DNA of 22,206 bases from UBA9732 sp963606545 (GTDB lineage Bacteria > Spirochaetota > Spirochaetia > Sphaerochaetales > Sphaerochaetaceae), in contig CAVCYP010000028.1 of NCBI GenBank assembly GCA_963606545.1, forward strand, positions 1 through 22,206, in the 5' to 3' direction. The notes below the pieces were generated by a model. That model had not been told where the DNA came from. It searched no databases and saw nothing but the letters and a program-made list of their open reading frames with translations. The first letter of the stretch is position 1. Every line of letters begins with the position of its first letter. Shown here one piece after another: positions 21,938-22,206 of this stretch. A program made the translations under genes and the position numbers.

Positions 21938-22206
21938 CTAAAGAATCCCGATCTCCTTAAGGGTTTCAAGAATCATTGGAATGAGTTTGCAAATCAGTGT
22001 TGTCCTTCTCCGGCCTCTCGGTTTGAAGTAATTCGATAGTTGTTATCGGTTATGGCACACATCCCAAGAACTAGACCGTGGTAGAAGGTTTCGTTAGTTG
22101 CTTCCTTGATTGTCATTAAAAGAATTTGGCAGGTTGTGAATGGCATGAAATCAATCGCATTGCAAGAACATTTTTATCATTTGTGGAACATTTTGTGAAA
22201 ATACGT
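21938..22206 (-). pseudogene. Remnant of AAA-ATPase/PD-(D/E)XK nuclease (DUF1703) gene
   Basis: The minus strand encodes EATNETFYHGLVLGMCAITD followed by NNYRITSNREAGEGQ. This is the conserved core of the PD-(D/E)XK nuclease domain attached to AAA-ATPase-like proteins (DUF1703; consensus roughly NE.FYHG.VLG....Y.I.SNRE.G.GR.D). The frame is then broken. Removing one base near 21999 and one near 21986 restores TDLQ and LIPM in register. Upstream, removing one A at 22125-22127 joins FHAIHNLP to ILLMTIKEATNE. In-frame stops occur on both sides (21994-21996 and 22174-22176). The ATPase domain is not in the window, and the catalytic segment after LIPM is not recognisable before the stop at 21938. 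These genes are numerous and decay often in spirochaetes and Bacteroidetes. Confidence 0.75.

Noticed and set aside
21938..22040. A separate small basic protein (YFKPRGRRRTTL...) on the minus strand
   Set aside because: Its first part overlaps the strongly matching DUF1703 block in another frame, so it is a frame shadow; its end is better explained as the frameshifted continuation of the nuclease remnant.

Overview
The window looks like a chromosomal segment of a diderm bacterium with moderate-to-low G+C, most plausibly a host-associated spirochaete of the Treponema type. The evidence is indirect: several Sec-dependent beta-barrel outer-membrane proteins, an exported lipoprotein, a PreP-like M16C peptidase, and a decayed AAA/PD-(D/E)XK (DUF1703) remnant. 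No rRNA, tRNA or marker protein fixes the taxonomy, so this placement is an inference.

Layout. Bases 1-200 hold a degenerate tandem repeat of 9-12 bp units with no coding capacity. On the minus strand at 210-3074 is a full-length M16C zinc peptidase. It is divergent from a Wzi-like outer-membrane barrel gene (3169-4689, +). A three-gene minus-strand operon (6456 back to 4682) encodes a small Lar-like zinc-ribbon protein, a small outer-membrane protein and an exported phosphodiesterase lipoprotein. An SDR oxidoreductase (6639-7400, +) and a ferredoxin-like Fe-S protein (7405-8139, -) converge. A D-2-hydroxyacid dehydrogenase follows (8273-9238, +), then a transglutaminase-like protein (9481-10281, +) behind a TATAAT box and a perfect TetR-type palindrome.

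The most interesting region is 10298-21219. A TetR regulator diverges from a six-gene plus-strand operon: GPH-type sugar:cation symporter, tannase/feruloyl-esterase-family protein, class-C-beta-lactamase-like serine hydrolase, alpha/beta-hydrolase esterase, GH78 alpha-L-rhamnosidase and a domain-permuted GH3 beta-glycosidase. Junctions are tight (two ATGA overlaps, gaps of 1-19 bp). None of the enzymes has a signal peptide. The inferred job is uptake of an intact acylated rhamnosyl-glucoside, such as an acylated flavonoid or phenylpropanoid rutinoside, followed by deacylation, rhamnose removal and glucose removal in the cytoplasm. The regulator/transporter gap holds two abutting 16-bp operator-like sequences, one of them a perfect palindrome, over the regulator's own promoter.

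The right end has a hairpin after the operon, a small outer-membrane barrel gene (21411-21932) and a minus-strand DUF1703 nuclease remnant whose reading frame can be restored by removing single-base insertions. Short perfect or near-perfect tandem duplications (13, 15, 15 and 20 bp periods) recur in unrelated places, suggesting frequent slippage.
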